Source: Caldithrix sp. RBG_13_44_9 (GTDB lineage: Bacteria; Calditrichota; Calditrichia; RBG-13-44-9). From it: DNA of 6,899 bases. A program made the position numbers and the translations under genes. The stretch covers positions 41,892-48,790 of the forward strand of contig MESS01000148.1 in the NCBI GenBank assembly GCA_001771055.1, given 5' to 3'. Numbering within the stretch: position 1 is the stretch's first letter; every line of letters begins with the position of its first letter. Below are positions 6,329 to 6,899 of this stretch, piece by piece. The notes beneath the pieces were generated by a model. The model worked only from the letters and a program-made list of their open reading frames with translations, ran no database searches and was not told where the DNA came from.

Positions 6329-6899
6329 TCGTTACCCCGTACGGTTTAAAATTTTTCCCTAGTTTTTGCTGTAAATACTGATTGTATTGATCGAGGTAGG
6401 AAGGTTTCTCAATGTCAATAAATTTTCCCACTTTGATTTTGCTTTGGAACTGAATGTCTACATCACGGACATCTGCACCATGCGCGATCTCAGAATTATC
6501 ATGGTAAAATTTCATTAGGTCCAGACCAGTGCCCAACTTATTCTTCCGGGCATAATGGGTCGTACAGGGACAAATGATTTCGATAAAGGAAAAACCTTTT
6601 TTGTTTAACGCTTCGTTAATGGCATTGGTCAACTGGCGAACATGCAGGACTGTCCATCGCGCTACATAGTTGGCTCCACAGGAGGCAGCCAGTAACGGTA
6701 AATTAAAAGGATTTTCATAACTCCCATACGGCGCGGTAGTTGCCACGGCGGTAAGAGGAGTGGTGGGAGCTAATTGTCCACCGGTCATGGCATAAATAAA
6801 GTTATTGATACAAAGAACAGTGATATCCAGATTTCTTCGGGCAGTATGGATGAAGTGGTTACCACCGATGGATATCAGATCCCCATCGCCGCTGAAGAC
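6312..6899 (-). CDS. korB: 2-oxoacid:ferredoxin oxidoreductase, beta subunit (KorB-like), 5' end outside window
   Basis: Thiamine-pyrophosphate and 4Fe-4S binding catalytic beta subunit. The last 195 residues are present; the frame is open from the first base at the window edge, so the Met at 6788 is internal, not the start. Counting from the edge, G4-D-G-D opens the TPP/magnesium motif, which closes at N32-N33 (in CINNF), followed by MTGGQLAPTTP, a stretch typical of KorB/VorB short-form beta subunits. C112 (in CPCTTHYARKN) matches the late cysteine ligand of the 4Fe-4S cluster; the earlier ligands lie in the missing part. The tail FIDIEKPSYLDQYNQ also resembles KorB. The stop overlaps korC by 17 bases. 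The alpha subunit gene probably lies just upstream outside the window. 2-Oxoglutarate is the favoured substrate by similarity, with VorB-type activity as the alternative. Confidence 0.9.
   Translation of the reverse strand, partial: VFSGDGDLISIGGNHFIHTARRNLDITVLCINNFIYAMTGGQLAPTTPLTAVATTAPYGSYENPFNLPLLAASCGANYVARWTVLHVRQLTNAINEALNKKGFSFIEIICPCTTHYARKNKLGTGLDLMKFYHDNSEIAHGADVRDVDIQFQSKIKVGKFIDIEKPSYLDQYNQYLQQKLGKNFKPYGVTNEKEH

Noticed and set aside
6312..6788. korB starting at the Met at 6788
   Set aside because: The frame stays open to the window edge and upstream residues encode the conserved TPP motif GDGD...NN, so this Met is internal.
2040..6899. Genome-wide UGA reassignment (UGA as Trp or Gly)
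   Set aside because: UGA ends flpD (2040-2042) and korB (6312-6314) at normal protein lengths, tryptophan uses UGG, and only one internal UGA is found.
1..6899. Mobile element, CRISPR array, tRNA or rRNA
   Set aside because: No transposase or integrase frame, no spaced direct repeats, no terminal inverted repeats, and almost all sequence is conserved metabolic coding DNA.

Overview
The window is a compact, single-direction (minus-strand) gene cluster from an anaerobic bacterium. Read in transcription order (high to low coordinates) it holds: the 3' part of a thiamine-pyrophosphate-binding beta subunit of a 2-oxoacid:ferredoxin oxidoreductase (korB-like); its gamma subunit (korC-like); a very large HdrA-type flavin/iron-sulfur protein; an MvhD/FlpD-type electron-transfer subunit; an HdrC-HdrB fusion (HdrD-like) with two ferredoxin clusters and two CCG domains; and the 5' part of a 3-hydroxyacyl-CoA dehydrogenase. 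Gaps are short (26 to 101 bases), korB and korC overlap by 17 bases, and no convincing terminator or internal promoter is visible, so this looks like one operon open at both ends.

The main observation is that hdrA appears split by an in-frame UGA at 5466-5468 but is very probably one 1026-residue selenoprotein gene. The UGA replaces the second cysteine of the D-C-x-x-C-I-L-x-P-K motif of the HdrA flavin domain, the frame continues without a shift into conserved HdrA sequence, and a strong stem-loop with a GGUC apical loop follows at the spacing expected of a bacterial SECIS. The protein is also unusual in layout: two HdrA modules in tandem. The first carries the selenocysteine and an inserted two-cluster ferredoxin. 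The second keeps the flavin domain but lacks both, and is preceded by the usual HdrA N-terminal domain and followed by two more ferredoxin motifs.

Working model (inference): the 2-oxoacid oxidoreductase makes reduced ferredoxin and acyl-CoA; the FlpD/HdrA/HdrD-like proteins form a cytoplasmic, possibly flavin-bifurcating or confurcating, complex that exchanges electrons between ferredoxin and a disulfide/dithiol or another acceptor; the acyl-CoA dehydrogenase places the operon in acyl-CoA metabolism. No hydrogenase, formate dehydrogenase or FlxAB-type NADH module is visible, so the partner of FlpD is unknown.

Organism: the SECIS lies inside the coding sequence, as in Bacteria (archaeal SECIS elements lie in untranslated regions), and ribosome binding sites are purine-rich and bacterial-like. 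Selenocysteine-containing HdrA is known in methanogens and in deltaproteobacterial anaerobes. A Desulfobacterota-like or Calditrichota/KSB1-like bacterium would fit, but this is a low-confidence guess.
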